Shown: piece after piece, positions 24,700-37,085 of the stretch | Numbering within the stretch: position 1 is the stretch's first letter | Layout of the letters: each line of letters starts with the position of its first letter | NCBI GenBank assembly: GCA_014871385.1 | Contig: CM026427.1 | Coordinates: 12,896,430-12,960,429, forward strand | Length of the DNA stretch: 64,000 bases | Direction: 5' to 3' | DNA from: Ceratodon purpureus | Taxonomy: Eukaryota > Streptophyta > Bryopsida > Pseudoditrichales > Ditrichaceae | Made by a program: the position numbers and the translations under genes | Notes under the pieces: generated by a model | Databases searched by the model: none | Seen by the model: the letters and a program-made list of their open reading frames with translations, nothing else | What the model was told of the DNA's origin: nothing

Positions 24700-27310
24700 C
24701 TCAATCGGGAGAGCGGTGGCGATAAGCATGAGGGGGCGGCATGGCCATGTGAAGCCCATGTTGGATTTAAATTTATCATCCGAAAATGGTATTGCATTTG
24801 ACGGTGGAGAAATAATTCTTTGGCCTAGTTCTAGTAGTGGGACCAGGTTAAAAATTTTGGACGTCAACAACCAATCCCACCAATGTTGGCAAATTGTGAA
24901 AGTTTTGAAATTTGTGAAGCGCAGGGAAGGCTGAGGGCAAGAATTCATAATTGAGTTGTACTCGACTGTACAGTTGTACAAGGATTGTGCCAAGTTTTTG
25001 TTTTGATGAATGATTTCATCTTTTAAATGCCTATTTTTATTTGTAATATGTTGAATCTCATCCAATCTTGATTATCTCATGTCAAATTTCTTTAGAAATG
25101 AAATTTGGATGTTGTCTCAAACGATTGGACGAACAGCTGCCATCTTGCATCTTTCAATTTGAACGGGACAAGGTTGCATGTTTTAATAGTGATCACAAGT
25201 TCTCCAAATTGGTTAAGATGGCCACCTCTTCTAGTGTTTTCAAAGGTATCATATCTTGTCAAACTTTTGCTTTGTATAGTTTGCTCTATGCAGCAATTGA
25301 ACTGAAGCAAGCAGATTTTCTTGCCCAACCGTGGATGCCAAGCTTTGTCATAGTGTCTATTTAAAAATTTAAAATTTTAGTATAATCTAAGATCTTGTCA
25401 AGATTTGTCAAGCGTTTTAGTACAACCGTTAGGGGAAATCTGGGGTCTCCAAAAGGCCTTTGGGTTTCCCACGTGCCTAAAAATTTGGCCCTACCCGTGC
25501 ACTTTATCCGCTGGCACCAATGGTACCACGTGTTGCCAACAATGAATTTCGTGGGTTTAACCAATCGCTGCCAGCAACGGCGTGTGCCACGGCTGTCACC
25601 TGATTGGACAGTACGAGCAGTACAAACGCTGTCAATGGGCATGTGCCACTGCTATCACTCCATTGGACGGTAGCTCCTAATATGGGATATTATATGGGAT
25701 TGACATCAATAATATGGGATTGACATCAATAATATGGGATTAATGATCATGTTTTTGCTCATCTAGATGTGCCAGGACTCACCTGCAGAGGGCCTTCTTG
25801 AGTTGATCCGTTCAAAATTAATTTTGTGGCCAACTAACGTGTGCTTAGAGCATCGCCACTCTTGCTCTATAAATGTGACACAACAAGTGGAGGGTACTGG
25901 GACTGGAATTCACAAGGAGGATAGTGGGCAGATAAGGGTTCCAGCCTTGCACGCTAAGAAGTTCCTCCCCGTTCATGTTCTTGCTCACAGACACCTCTGT
26001 AGCTTGCTGCCCCTGGCACCTTCGGCCTGCTCCTGCTCCCACCATCCTCACAATCAGAGTCAACATATAAGAGATTCGGTCAAACATGGACGAATTCGCA
26101 ATTGCAGTGAGGAGCGCTCGCACTGTAAGGTATACACACGTATGACCGATCACTTAAGCATTTCAGCATAGTAAATCTTGGATTTTCAATAAAGAGTTAC
26201 TTTTTACACGTGGTATCATAAGGTTCATGAAGAATGAGCATTTTTACAAAATTAATTTGGTAAAATTCAAATTACTACAATTTTTTTTGTCCAAAAGTTA
26301 GGGTTACCCATGATTGACATATCTCACCCTCCATGGAAAAACCAACCTGGTTAAAAATAGAAATTTGGTACCCTATCATCAAAATTGTAGTCTACTCGTA
26401 AAACTAAATTTCTGAATGATTTAGCAAAAAAAATTTAAAATTCTATTTTTAACCAATTTGGTTTTTCCATGGAGGGTGAGATAGAGGTGTACCAATGACC
26501 GACCATGTACTCAGATCAGTGAACAAACAGATTCCGTCACACTCACAGAGGCACTCTATTGGAGGAAATACCCTAAATCTACTGTTCATCAATTATCCTT
26601 TACTGGTTTCCCATTGCTCTGGAATGGGGAAACCTACTCATCCCTCATGGGTAAGTGATCCCTCATGGGTGTGTATACCTTAGCTCGCCGTGCCGGCTCT
26701 GGAATTTGAGGAGCCCGGGCTGAAGAATGCCGTTGAAGTGGATCCGGTGGGTGGCATTTTGAGGCCGGGCCCCTTAAGGGCCGTTGAAATTCCCCGTTGC
26801 AGTGCAAGCGTGCCTATACTCTTATGGATGATGGCTGGCCACTGTTGGCCATGCAGGCGGGCAGAGGCTGCGCAAAGTCCACACTGCAATATGCGGCCTC
26901 CAACATGATGCGGGAATCCTTACATCAAGATGTGAAAGTTAAAACGAGTGACGGCCAAGCAGCAAGCCCGGCAGCCTCGTGGCCGCGGCAAGATGTAAGC
27001 GGCGGCCCCACTGAGACGAAGAAGATTGGAACAAAGTCAAACTGCACGAGAGTGCGCGAGAACGGAGCACGAAACGGGCTTGCAAGTAGAATAGGACCCA
27101 CCTTCGGAGGCGCTTGTGGAGTGCACGCGACACCAGTGTTTATAACCGAAAAGCCTTCGGGATGTACCTCCCCCTCATTCCGCTATGCAAATGGAATGTA
27201 CCACCAACTCTTACAGACTTGCATCCCTGCCTCTTTGAGTCGGTATTCAGGTCCACACGGTATGCCCTAGACCGGGCTCTTCTCGATTGCCTTCTCGCTT
27301 CTCGCGTTGC
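24700..27310. other. Intergenic region upstream of the dirigent gene
   Basis: No gene supported. It contains a 20-bp tandem repeat (about 25693-25742, three copies of AATATGGGATTGACATCAAT) and the foldback listed separately. Open frames at 25,760-27,270 show no recognisable domain. Confidence 0.35.
26320..26483. repeat. Foldback element with ~47-bp arms
   Basis: The left arm begins TATCTCACCCTCCATGGAAA and the right arm ends with its reverse complement, with few mismatches, around a ~70-bp AT-rich loop. No coding capacity; probably a small MITE. Confidence 0.8.
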
Positions 27311-27316
27311 TCGATG

Positions 27317-27324
27317 TATATAAG
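27317..27324 (+). promoter_or_regulatory. TATA box candidate for the dirigent gene
   Basis: TATATAAG lies about 270 bp upstream of the dirigent start codon. The spacing implies a fairly long 5' leader. Confidence 0.45.
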
Positions 27325-27595
27325 CGCTAGCAGCAGACTCTCTAATGTATGTACACACTTTCTAGTGATCCAGCAATTTCAATCAGCTCCATCGCCAGCC
27401 GCTCAGCCTTGTCTACGTGATCAGTTGTAGTTGCAAGGCCGCCTATCCATCGAGCAACGCAACATATATCAGCGCATATACCATCGGTGATTAATCCGAC
27501 GACACCGTCTTGAGCAGTAGTACATCGACGTACCAACCTTCAGTGGTGTAATTCAATCGGAGTAGGTCCATCAAGTTGGCATCGCCTTTGACGTG

Positions 27596-28293
27596 ATGGC
27601 GAAGCTGGCAGGAGCAACATGGCACTGCGTTGTGATGCTGGGGTTAATCCTATGCCTAGGCGCCTGCAATGGTGTGAGTGCACGCCTTAATCCACGGCAC
27701 AAGACCCACAATGTAACGTTCTACGTGCAGGAGGCCATCAATACTGGCGACGACGCCACAGCCTTCATCGTGGGTGGCCCAGACGGCAACACAAGCGCGC
27801 TGCAGCTCGGGGCGGTGATCGTGGTGGACAACGCCATCTTTGCCACGGCCGACCCCAAATCCAAGCAGCTGGGCAAGTTCCAGGGCTTATACGTCGTCGA
27901 CGGCGGCCACAAGTACCGCGCTGAAATCACTGTCACCATCGACCAGCCGGGCGACCTCATTGAGTGCACATACGAGGTACAACTTCACATAAATCATAGT
28001 CCAGATGCACAATTCCTTCATTGCCGTTACATGACTTGTATTAATTCATCATGTTGTTGAATGCACTATGATCTGATGGATTTTGTTCGGACTGTGTACA
28101 GATTCTCGGGCAGCGACCGTCCTTCAACACGACGAGTGACAGGCAGTTGGCTGTGGTCGGGGGTACCGGGTTGTTCCTGGGGCAGAAGGGATACGCCATC
28201 GCCCACACCGTCTCCCAGACACTGCTTCATGAAGGCACTCTGCCTGATGCCCAGTACAATGTCCAGAAGTGGACTCTTGTGGTTGGCAAGTAA
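27596..28293 (+). CDS. Dirigent protein, two exons
   Basis: Exons 27596-27976 and 28102-28293 join in phase 0 and encode 190 aa. A signal peptide (MLGLILCLGACNGVSA region) is followed by a full dirigent beta-barrel: VTFYVQEAINTGDDATAFIVGG, a LGAVIVVDNAIF segment, GKFQGLYVVDGG, and in exon 2 LAVVGGTGLFLGQKGYAIAHTV. Dirigent proteins act in the apoplast and steer stereoselective coupling of phenolic radicals (lignans and related compounds); the specific product cannot be read from sequence. Start: the ATG at 27596 directly precedes the signal peptide. A TATA box lies upstream. Nothing appears broken. Confidence 0.92.
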
Positions 28294-28299
28294 ATTAGC

Positions 28300-30190
28300 T
28301 GCTGCAAAGTTAGTATGTCGAGGCACTGTACCATGTTTACCTGCCTCGTCTAGATGACGCCACTGTCCGACACAAGATTTGAGTGTTGAATTCCTTTCGT
28401 TTCCTTTCTTATTGAATTTTTTGAAGTAATGCGATCAATAATAAAGCCATGTTGGCGCAAGTCTGCAGTTTGGCAGAAATATCTCTTGTGAAATTGACAT
28501 CCTTCACGCTGGCATTTTCCTTGTAAAGACTCCGGGGTCTAAACAGCCAGTGTCCTTTACGTGCCTTTCTGACTTGAGCTCGATCTGGCGGTGTCAATCA
28601 TCTGAATATTTTGCATTGAGATCAAACATTTTTCAGCACTGAGATCAAACCAAATTAAATCTCATAGACTGTACGCCCAGCAGTTGTAAATGAACTTGGT
28701 GAAAATAAGGTAGCAGCGCCAGGTTCATAGTTGCAAGTGAACACAGTGGAATCAAGGAAGCACAACGAGAAATGACCAGTTTCGGAGCAGAGCCCACCAC
28801 TTTCGGAGGAGTCTTTCTGCTGCTTAAATGGCACAATTAATGTGAAAATGTACACAAAGGCTGGGCAATCACAAAGAACATGGGTGAAAAAAATTGATTG
28901 CTTTTGAAGTTGAATTTAATTTTCTATGAATTTTCAAAAGTCCAATTTTTTTAGTAACTAGGAGTAAGGCTACCAAAACCATATGCAGTGAACCAGAAAC
29001 CAAGGAGTCATTTTATGTTAATTGTACGCTGCCACTTGTTGGTTTCTGCTGCTGAGCAGTTGGCCCTTAACAGTTACTGGTGCTGCTATCCTGTGAGTAT
29101 GAGCTTGGTTTCTGCAAGAAAGTCAGCACAGAACTTGCCAATTTCTGATGCACATGAGTCACTTGCCGACAATGACGTCAGCAATTGATGCTCCGAGGTA
29201 GTCAGCACTTTGCCGTGCATTTAAATGAACAGGGGAGAAGAAGAGATCGATTGCTGCCAGGAGCAATAGCTATGCATAATTAATACGTATGCATTTAAGC
29301 ACCATTAAATTCTTTAAATATTGAACACTTCCAACTGATAAGTGGCTGAACAGAATTGCAGCATTATCGAATTTCGCAAAACTGAGGCACGTTCGTTTGG
29401 ATCGGAAGAGAGTCCAGTCACAAAGAAAACTGAATCTTCATCTGGTGCAGGGATCTGGTGATAATCTCCGGGATTCAAAGATCCATGCCAGACGGCACTG
29501 CTGCAGCTGTCGATGCATACTGAAAAAGTAGTGTGTACAATGAAAACGCGAAACTGCAAGCCTTCCTAGGATTCAAGAAATTTCTCCACTAATGAGATTA
29601 CTTAGAGAGGCATGCGTGGGGAGCAAGTTCACCTACCTTTGGGCTGTCTTACAAGGCCTTTTGGAGACCCCACATTTCTCGTAACGAGGGGGTCAAATTT
29701 TAGATCATTTTTGCTTTGAGAAACTTAGGTAAGTTTTTGACATTGCAATGCCAAATTTGACTCACATCAACTACAATAAGTTAAGTACAAATAATATTTA
29801 AAGGTTGATATTTCCACGTCTCACTTTCATTCAATGAAACTTAAAAGCATTGACATATTTTGGTTGAAAATCCTAGGTCTTTAGGAATCAATCCACATTG
29901 TAAAATATTTGTAAAATACAAACTAACATTCTTATAATAATTAAGTCTATGATTATATACTTGAATTCCAAATATTGTTAGTTTTATTAATTTAATCTCA
30001 GGGTACAAGCACGACCCGGGGTACCCATATAAGCGCTGCGAGGTCAGGTCGTCCCAACCCTTTTCTGAAGCCGCCACATCATGTACTTCCATACCCGGAT
30101 CCACATAATCGGCGGCAAGATGGGAGTTTTTTTCTTTCGACCGCTTGTTTGTCTTTCCCACCTTTCCCGCGTTCTTCTTTCCGTCGCACA
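28300..30190. other. Intergenic region with a dispersed repeat copy
   Basis: No gene supported. Positions ~28,650-29,140 are related to ~44,220-44,700 (same orientation, shared blocks such as CACAAAGG and GAACCAGAAACCAAG), a dispersed noncoding repeat. A minus-strand frame at 29,960-30,191 (starting MCDGKKNAGKVGKTNKRSKE) could be a short unknown exon. Confidence 0.35.
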
Positions 30191-30341
30191 TGGTTCTTGA
30201 TACTCAAAGTCCTTAATGACTCACTTTACGTGCTAGCCAGCTAGCGTTTCCTTGTTTTCTGCTGAATTAAATTATTCCATGTTTTTTTGCCACACGCGTG
30301 TAAGGATCAAGGTTTAGAGTAGTAAACCTTCCTTCCAACCA

Positions 30342-31766
30342 ATGGAGCCAACGGGTTTAGGGTTTTCTTGTGAGGGTCTCCCTACAGGAGGGATTCTCGT
30401 TGGTGACATTCGAGAGGACATGGTTCCAGAGTCTGTGGTTTGTGAGTACTTTAGTGCCCGCACTACAAAGTCAGGCTGGAAATACAATCTAGTTACCACA
30501 CGAGAAGAACAACCTAGCATTTTTTTGCTCTATCGTCAAGTTTACCATACAACAGACATTCCAAACAAAGAGATTTCTTTATAGTTCGCGAGGGGTCTAA
30601 TCTGGATGAATCGAGGCGAGAGTGTGGACTGGCTCCAATTTAGCCAAAAACGGAGCGAGGTGAGGGAAGGGTTGAAGAGAAAGGCGTTGGAAAGAAAAGA
30701 GAAGAAAGAGAAGGAAAGTGACGGTCTTTGTGCGCCTTCTATCCTTGGAAAGAAGCGGTGCACAGCTGCAAGAGATTTCAAGAGCGAACCTCTGTCATTT
30801 CCATTGTCGGTGAATCTTGCTGTCAAGAGCGAGGCTCAGTTAGTATTTGGGAAGGGTTTTAGAAAGGGTACGGGGAAGTCTGCTGAGAAGAGTGCCTCGC
30901 TGATCTCCCCCTCTTAGGTCGAGAAGGATGTCCAAAGTGTGGTTGAGGTTATCCAAGATAGTGGGGTCTTCTTGGAGAAGTGTCGGGTGGGCTTATCTGC
31001 GTGCTCTAACGAGGTGGCCGGGATAGAGGCAAGACTGCGTCGCTCCAAATTGCAGCTTACTGATCGTGAACTAATGTTAAAGGAGAGTAAAGAGCAGATT
31101 GAAGCCTTTAACTTTGCAAAAGCGGTGCTTCGGACTACACTGGAGTCAAAGACTTCTACGGATAGTGCCAAGGATCAGTCCACACTAGACGATATCTTAG
31201 TGAAGAAAGGAATCGAAGGGTGTACTCTGAAACATTGTGCTGATGTCGTACGGGTCCTAATGTCTACCATAGAATCCTCAGAGGATGAGCTCTCTGTCTG
31301 CAAAAGAAAGCAGAGCGAGTTGTCTTTTAGGGTCTCCAGTCTCGATTTGTCGATGAAATCTGCATTGCAGCAGGTTTCAAGAATGCGTGAAGGAGGTAGG
31401 GCTGTTCTTTACCCCAGACCCGTTGCTCAAAACCCCTCATCCCCTGTGGTATTGACACACACGTTGAACGCCTGTCCAACTTGCTCACTCTGGTATGGAT
31501 TCTTTGATTACGCATCTCTTCCATGTGGCCATACTTACCACCCCTTCTGTCTGTGGGAGCACTTGAGGTCGACATCAGAGTGTGCGTTGCCGCATTGCCG
31601 CAAGACCTTCAAGAAGGAGAGTCTTGCAGGAATTGGAATTCGGGAGGTAGTATCAAAGCCCATTAGCAATGTTGTCAACAATCCAAGCATGAGCACACCC
31701 CCAGTGGCCACCCTCCCGGACGTGACCTCTCTATCAAGTACCAGCCTTCACACTTGGTTATCTTAA
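30342..31766 (+). pseudogene. Coiled-coil/RING-like protein with two in-frame amber codons
   Basis: One frame runs from ATG 30342 to TAA 31766 but is broken by TAG at 30582-30584 and 30915-30917. The first part is unrecognised. The middle has a Lys/Glu-rich helix. The last part has a heptad-like coiled coil (about 30918-31380) followed by a RING-type zinc-binding cluster: CPTC, then CGHTYHPFCLWEHL, then C-x3-HC. This resembles the layout of the ORF pair at 50734-53286. The second TAG follows a pyrimidine tract (CTCCCCCTCTTAG) and could instead be a 3' splice site. It could be an E3 ligase-like element gene, a pseudogene, or a readthrough gene. Not assigned to a named family. Confidence 0.5.
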
Positions 31767-31774
31767 TGTTCTTT

Positions 31775-34700
31775 TATTTTTTCTCTTCTTTTTTGCAGGA
31801 TGGCTTATGAAAGGGCAAGATTCGATTTCTTTTTATTGAATTTTGTCATGATTCTGGATTTGGTGTTTCCTGTTGGTGAGTGTTTCTTAAGTTCCTTGCT
31901 ATCTGGGTTTTGTTGTCGGTGGAGGGGATCATACCAGTGATTTTTTTACTGGCGAAAAATCGCCTAAAGGTGAAAAATATTTGAGTCATTATTGATTTTG
32001 GCGAAAATAGTATGTTTTCGTGTCAGACTTGGTGCCAAATTTTTCTTGCACAGTGACTCACTGTCGCCAACTTTTCCTTGGTTTTCTTTATAATTACAGT
32101 GGTTTCTATAGAAATACTTGAATTTTTTTGCCTGGATAGAATTTGCGTCGCCAAATCTCCAGTCTCAAAAAAAATCATGTCGCCACCCTGGCACCTTTTC
32201 AAAAACAGTAAAAAAAACACTGGATCATACCACATGTTCTTTCTTGTCGGTGTAAGCTTTGTTGAGGGACTTGCTCATTGCTAACTCGTGTGTAGCAATC
32301 TAAAGGGCTACTTGTTTAAAGGCTAGTGACGTAAATTTCTGTTTGAGTTTGGGGTTGTGCTGGGGTCCCGAGCACAAGGTGCTGGGGTCTGTTCAAGGTT
32401 TAGTTATTTTTTTATTTTTTAAAATTTTTTATTTTTTAAAATTTCAGATAGCACCTAGTCGACAGATTCAAGGCTGATCAGAGTTTCGATGTTTCCAAGA
32501 TGATTTTCACTAGTACAAGAAGTCTTTGAGAGTTTGTGTCCAGTACATGAAAGGGCAAGTTTACTCGTTCCCTTGGATTGCTTTGCCTGCATTGAACTAC
32601 CGAAACTGGGTTTCTCATCATAAGGCTGGCCTAGAGACCCTAGAATTGTCTTGAAAATATCCATACAAATGCGTAAAAGAAAACAATTGTTCCAGGTTAT
32701 TTTCTTTAATTTTTTGGCTTTTTCACTTGATATTTGAAAGTTTTCTGTTCTTTGTCATAGTTTCAAAATAATGCGAAAATAGGACGAGTATATCAGTACC
32801 ATATATTTTTTGGACCTTACGGTTTGAGTTGGCAGATGCTACCTGCTAGCCCTTGACTATGAGCTTGGATGCTATGTCCATTGTCCACTGTGTCTCAATT
32901 TTAAATAATATGGGATTACTTGAGTGCAACTCTATTCATGATACGATGGCATCAATGATGCCAGCACGATGTATTGCTTGACCATGGTCAATCTCTTACG
33001 CGCAATGCAGGACACAATGTCCTCACATGCAGCAGTATCATGTATCTATTGGACATAGCTTGTAATTAACCGTGAATCGATATGATCCAACACCGAGTTG
33101 AAAATGCTTGCTTCGATGAATCACATTCTCAACAGGTCGTTACTCTGTAGTTAGATCTTGGGCCTGTCGCATTAGTGTTTCAGGAGATGGTTAGTACTTA
33201 ATCACTCCAAGTTAGGTAGCATAATCTTTTAGTGCACGTTGACATGATTTTGGATCCATTTATCGTGCAGTGAGTTTGGTTCTTCCTGATTGACAGAGGG
33301 CTATGGACAAATGCCTGGGGAAATTGGTACGCTGGACTCCAGGCTAGGGAAGCTTTGTCCAGAGTCTGGAGTCGTAACGAAGGTGCCCCTGTGGGTTGAG
33401 TTTGGCAGGAATGAGAATGCCGGAATTACTTTATGCCGGATTCAGAAGTTCCATCCACTGTTGTTCTTTCCATTGTCCGGAATGGGGATTGTGACCATGC
33501 TCCTTTTAACCATACCTAGAATTGATTGCCAAAAAGTTCAATCCGGAATTGAAGATGGGGTTTTTGGTTTAGTCCGTGTTCTTTAGGGCCGGCATCCTGA
33601 CAGGAAGCAAAGTCCGGAGCTGGACTTAGGATATCTACCAAAGTGTGGTCCTAGATATAGGACTTATTCCTTTTCGGCTTCCAAAACAAAGGGTCCTTGC
33701 TGTCCATAAGAGTTTCCATTCCTTTTATTTTTCTTTTATCCTACGCCCTTCATTCTAGTTTTGACATCAGTTCTTGTGTTTATTGATGTTTGTTACAGTA
33801 GCTATTGAAGGGAGTGCAACGGCATCGGAAGTTCAGCGCATAGTTCTCGTCTCATCTTGCAACAACGAGCCCATCGAGCAGGCAAATCACTACCTTTCTC
33901 AATCAAGTCACACTGGTGCGATTCCTAGCAACCACGGTGTTACAATAAGTGGCGTGAAATGCATCGTCGCTGAAACGTGTTTTGTTTGTAGAACACGGGA
34001 TGCTACCGTCATTTTGAAGGTACATATATTCGTGGCACTCCATGTTCTTCTTCTTAACTGGTAGCTAGGAATAGTTTTGCGGCTATGGCGGGTGTGGAGG
34101 TGGAGGATCAGGGGGTAGAGATTTGGTTTTGTATTGGTGGAGTGTTAGATTCAATTTCGGGAATCTTTGGAGATTTGGATGCAGAGGGGATGTGAGTGTA
34201 GGGGTGGAATGGAGGAGGTGGAGTTTGTGGATTGTTGTGGCGTATGGTTCTGGTTTTATTGTTGTGGAGATTTGGTGTTGCGGCTGTAAATTTGAGGAAT
34301 TTTGAACAATGACTCATGGTTTTTGGTCAATTGTTGGTTTGTAGAAAGGGCAAGTTAGTGTGATATTGGAATTGATAGGTTTAGTTGACGTGTGTTTGTT
34401 TTGATGATTTGTGCGGCTTCTGGTAGTGGATTTTAGAAGTATGTGCGTCGATGGCAATCAGTGCTGAGATCTCGCTATCTATGAGCAGAATTGGCTCAAG
34501 TCTGTCTTTTACCTGCTACCGTGTCTGTGTCCTTCTTCATGTTCTACGGGCTCAAGCGTAGGTGGACGTTGTAACAATTTCGTGGCGCCTTTTAGCTTTT
34601 CTGTAGCAGATTGAACGAGAGATCGTAGCAATTTTTTCACTGAGTTCCTACTCGTTACTTCAAGTAGTTCTAAGCTAGACAGATAGCGCAGGTTTCTCAT

Positions 34701-34790
34701 TGGATTTTGTAACCTTTAGCTGGATTTTTATTGTTCGTACCTCGTCATGTGTATCGTGCAGAGGGATGTTTTAGAGGTTCACATTGCGTG
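31775..34790. other. Intergenic region, no supported gene
   Basis: Open frames near 33,290-33,586 and 33,774-34,064 are short and without recognisable domains. A T/A-rich low-complexity run lies at 32,405-32,445. Confidence 0.35.
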
Positions 34791-34808
34791 CCGGACGTCG
34801 CTAAAGTG

Positions 34809-34844
34809 CGAGCGGTGAGCGGTGAGCGGAGAGCGGAGAGCGGT
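34809..34844 (+). repeat. GAGCGGA heptamer array, copy 1
   Basis: Tandem 7-bp units (GAGCGGT/GAGCGGA). About 130 bp downstream is CCTATGGCCGTGGAC, a variant of the CCCTATAACCGTGGA motif that follows the other copies. Confidence 0.8.
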
Positions 34845-35436
34845 AACTTTTCGGATATTTTGATGAAAATGTGAATTAGAGCGGCAAGATTACGGTATTT
34901 TATGGAGTAACATTATTTTGCTTTTTGAAAATTCTAAATATAGTTCGGAATGTGACCTATGGCCGTGGACAATTTCAGTGAAATGACTAGAGGACGTAGA
35001 TCTATGACCGTGGAAATCTTGGTGTTAGGGTCAGTGGACAGTACGGGCCAATACTCGTGGAATGCTGTCATAAGAACTGTTCGGTGAGTACTTATTTTGC
35101 AAACATTGGTCCGAAGTGCAGAATGTATCACTCTTTTATGACAGTTGGGAATTTGTGCCTTTCTAAACATGCTAAAGTGACCTTTCATATGTCAAGAACC
35201 TTTCAACGGGTCACCTCCTCAAATGCATTTGACGATTCAAAACATCGAACTTCATTTATTGATCACTTCTTGCCTAGATTCAACCGAGTGAATGACTGCT
35301 TGAATTTGAGTTGAATACATCGTAATCCTTTTTGAACACAATATCTGTGTGCCAGTAATTCCACTGTTACAATTTCCAGGCAGAATCAAAAAATAACATT
35401 GTTGCACATAGTAATAGTTCTCGCCCATTTGTAGAT

Positions 35437-36576
35437 ATGCGAAACCAGGTCTCTAAGAATCAACTTTGTTCTCTGATTTTTTTAATGTTCTTAGATTTTT
35501 ATTGCGTACATGCTTCGCGACCGAATACACATAGTCCCCTTCAGATTCAAAACGCATCTCCTCATCCGGTTATAGTGAATTGTGCCGAAAAGAAAGACGC
35601 CGATGGACTAGTTAGAATGGAATACAGTTTCTCTAAAAATCTTAGTCCGAATTCGGTAGCTCTTCTTGGATCTCCGCTTCAACAACGTATGAATTTGGAA
35701 ATGTTCACAAACAATCTGTTCTGCAGATTTACATACAAAACCAGGAGTTGGAATTGCGTGGAATCCTATATTGTTGAACCTGTCTGCGTTTATGAAAATC
35801 CAAAAGTGCTGAGCAAGCGAAACAAAATGGCAGGATACTCGGACGATGATTGTCCAATATGTGATGAATGGCCGCATACCGAGGAACCTCAATGTCGTTG
35901 GAGAATTCAGGCCGATGGAGTATATGTCTCTCAATTCAGTCCTCCTCGAGGTAGTAAGCACTTCCTGAAGAAGGGCCAGTTCGGGAGAAATCCATACACC
36001 TGGGGATTGATTGATAGACTTGGCGACTACTTTGTTTCAATACTGAATGACCTCGACCACGAATTGATGCTGGTTTACGGGCCAGTAAATGGTGCAACGA
36101 CAGTCAGAACACTGCCATCCCGTCTTCAGAGAGAATCTGAGAATGAACGTACCACAGGAGTTATCTTAAGAAGAGCTACACATCCACATTTTATTACAAA
36201 ATGGATATGCAACTTCATTCTAATAGCAACGAGGAAATCCCGCAATGACGTGTTCCTGTGGATACCACCTGATGACCCCGATCAGCCCATGTTGTGTATT
36301 GATTGCGCTTGGAAAGCAAATGACAGTGGTATTTTCCTGGATACCAGAACCTGTCACCAGAACGGCCCGAAGTGGGTGAAACAATTTGATTGGATTGGAC
36401 GTCGAGAGGCAGTAGCTGATGTCGAGGACCGTCACTCAACAGCCGATGTGGACGATGAAAATCCAAGCAAGCGCCCAAAACTGGAACACAACGAATGGGG
36501 AAAGTTAGCATGTGAGCGGAGAGCGGAGAGCGGAGAGCAGAGAGCAGAGAATGGAGAGCAGAGATTTGACATTTAG
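35437..36576 (+). CDS. S1-like (plant self-incompatibility protein homologue) secreted protein with long C-terminal extension
   Basis: Intronless 379-aa frame. The N-terminus is a hydrophobic signal peptide ending around CVHAS. Residues about 35-170 fit the SPH/S1 pattern: LQIQN...VNC, a Leu-Phe-Cys-Arg-Phe strand, and C-x-W-R-I-x-x-D-G-V-Y (CRWRIQADGVY). SPH proteins are small secreted plant proteins, normally about 130-150 aa. Here a further ~200 residues of unknown type follow, including a basic PSKRPKL stretch. The last ~24 residues (ERRAESGEQRAENGEQR) are translated from the GAGCGGA array, so the 3' end has been captured from element sequence. S1 identity is probable rather than certain. 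Confidence 0.55.
   Translation: MRNQVSKNQLCSLIFLMFLDFYCVHASRPNTHSPLQIQNASPHPVIVNCAEKKDADGLVRMEYSFSKNLSPNSVALLGSPLQQRMNLEMFTNNLFCRFTYKTRSWNCVESYIVEPVCVYENPKVLSKRNKMAGYSDDDCPICDEWPHTEEPQCRWRIQADGVYVSQFSPPRGSKHFLKKGQFGRNPYTWGLIDRLGDYFVSILNDLDHELMLVYGPVNGATTVRTLPSRLQRESENERTTGVILRRATHPHFITKWICNFILIATRKSRNDVFLWIPPDDPDQPMLCIDCAWKANDSGIFLDTRTCHQNGPKWVKQFDWIGRREAVADVEDRHSTADVDDENPSKRPKLEHNEWGKLACERRAESGEQRAENGEQRFDI
36512..36567 (+). repeat. GAGCGGA heptamer array, copy 2
   Basis: Eight tandem 7-bp units with variants (GAGCAGA, GAATGGA), followed within 40 bp by CCCTATAACCGTGGAA. It forms the end of the S1-like reading frame. Same orientation as the copy at 63297. Confidence 0.9.
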
Positions 36577-37085
36577 CCAAATTTTTAAAAGCAAAGTAAA
36601 CCCTATAACCGTGGAAAAAAACTAAAAAAAGGTATGATTTTTTTACTTTTTTTAGTAAAGGAGTATATTTCCGTGGAATTCAGGGTTATGTCTGGTAAAA
36701 AATTTTTTACGTTTTATTTTTTAGGTACAAATTAGGGCTGATGTCATGATGACGTCATCCATACAATCCTTTAGATTTGGTCCCTTATTGGATCTAGATA
36801 CGAGTATTCCAGCATCATGTTCTTAGATCACAACATTAAATATTGCATAGAAAAGTATAGGAAAAAAAAAAATCACAAAAGCTAAAGTTTATGGTTTGAA
36901 ACCTTCGTGGAATATATCAAAGTTCGTGTACAATAATCGAGCTGCGAAAACCAAGATGTATACCATGTTAGAGTGCTTGTTTTGGTTGAAGAATTCTCGG
37001 TCTTTAGATAGGACTATTCGTACCTTTAATGTCAAGGAACGATCTACATAAACCATTGGGACGTCCTTGAAGTTGTATTAGCTCG

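Noticed and set aside
34123-34305. Short Trp/Gly-rich ORF
   Set aside because: Arises from GT-rich low-complexity DNA, with no domain.
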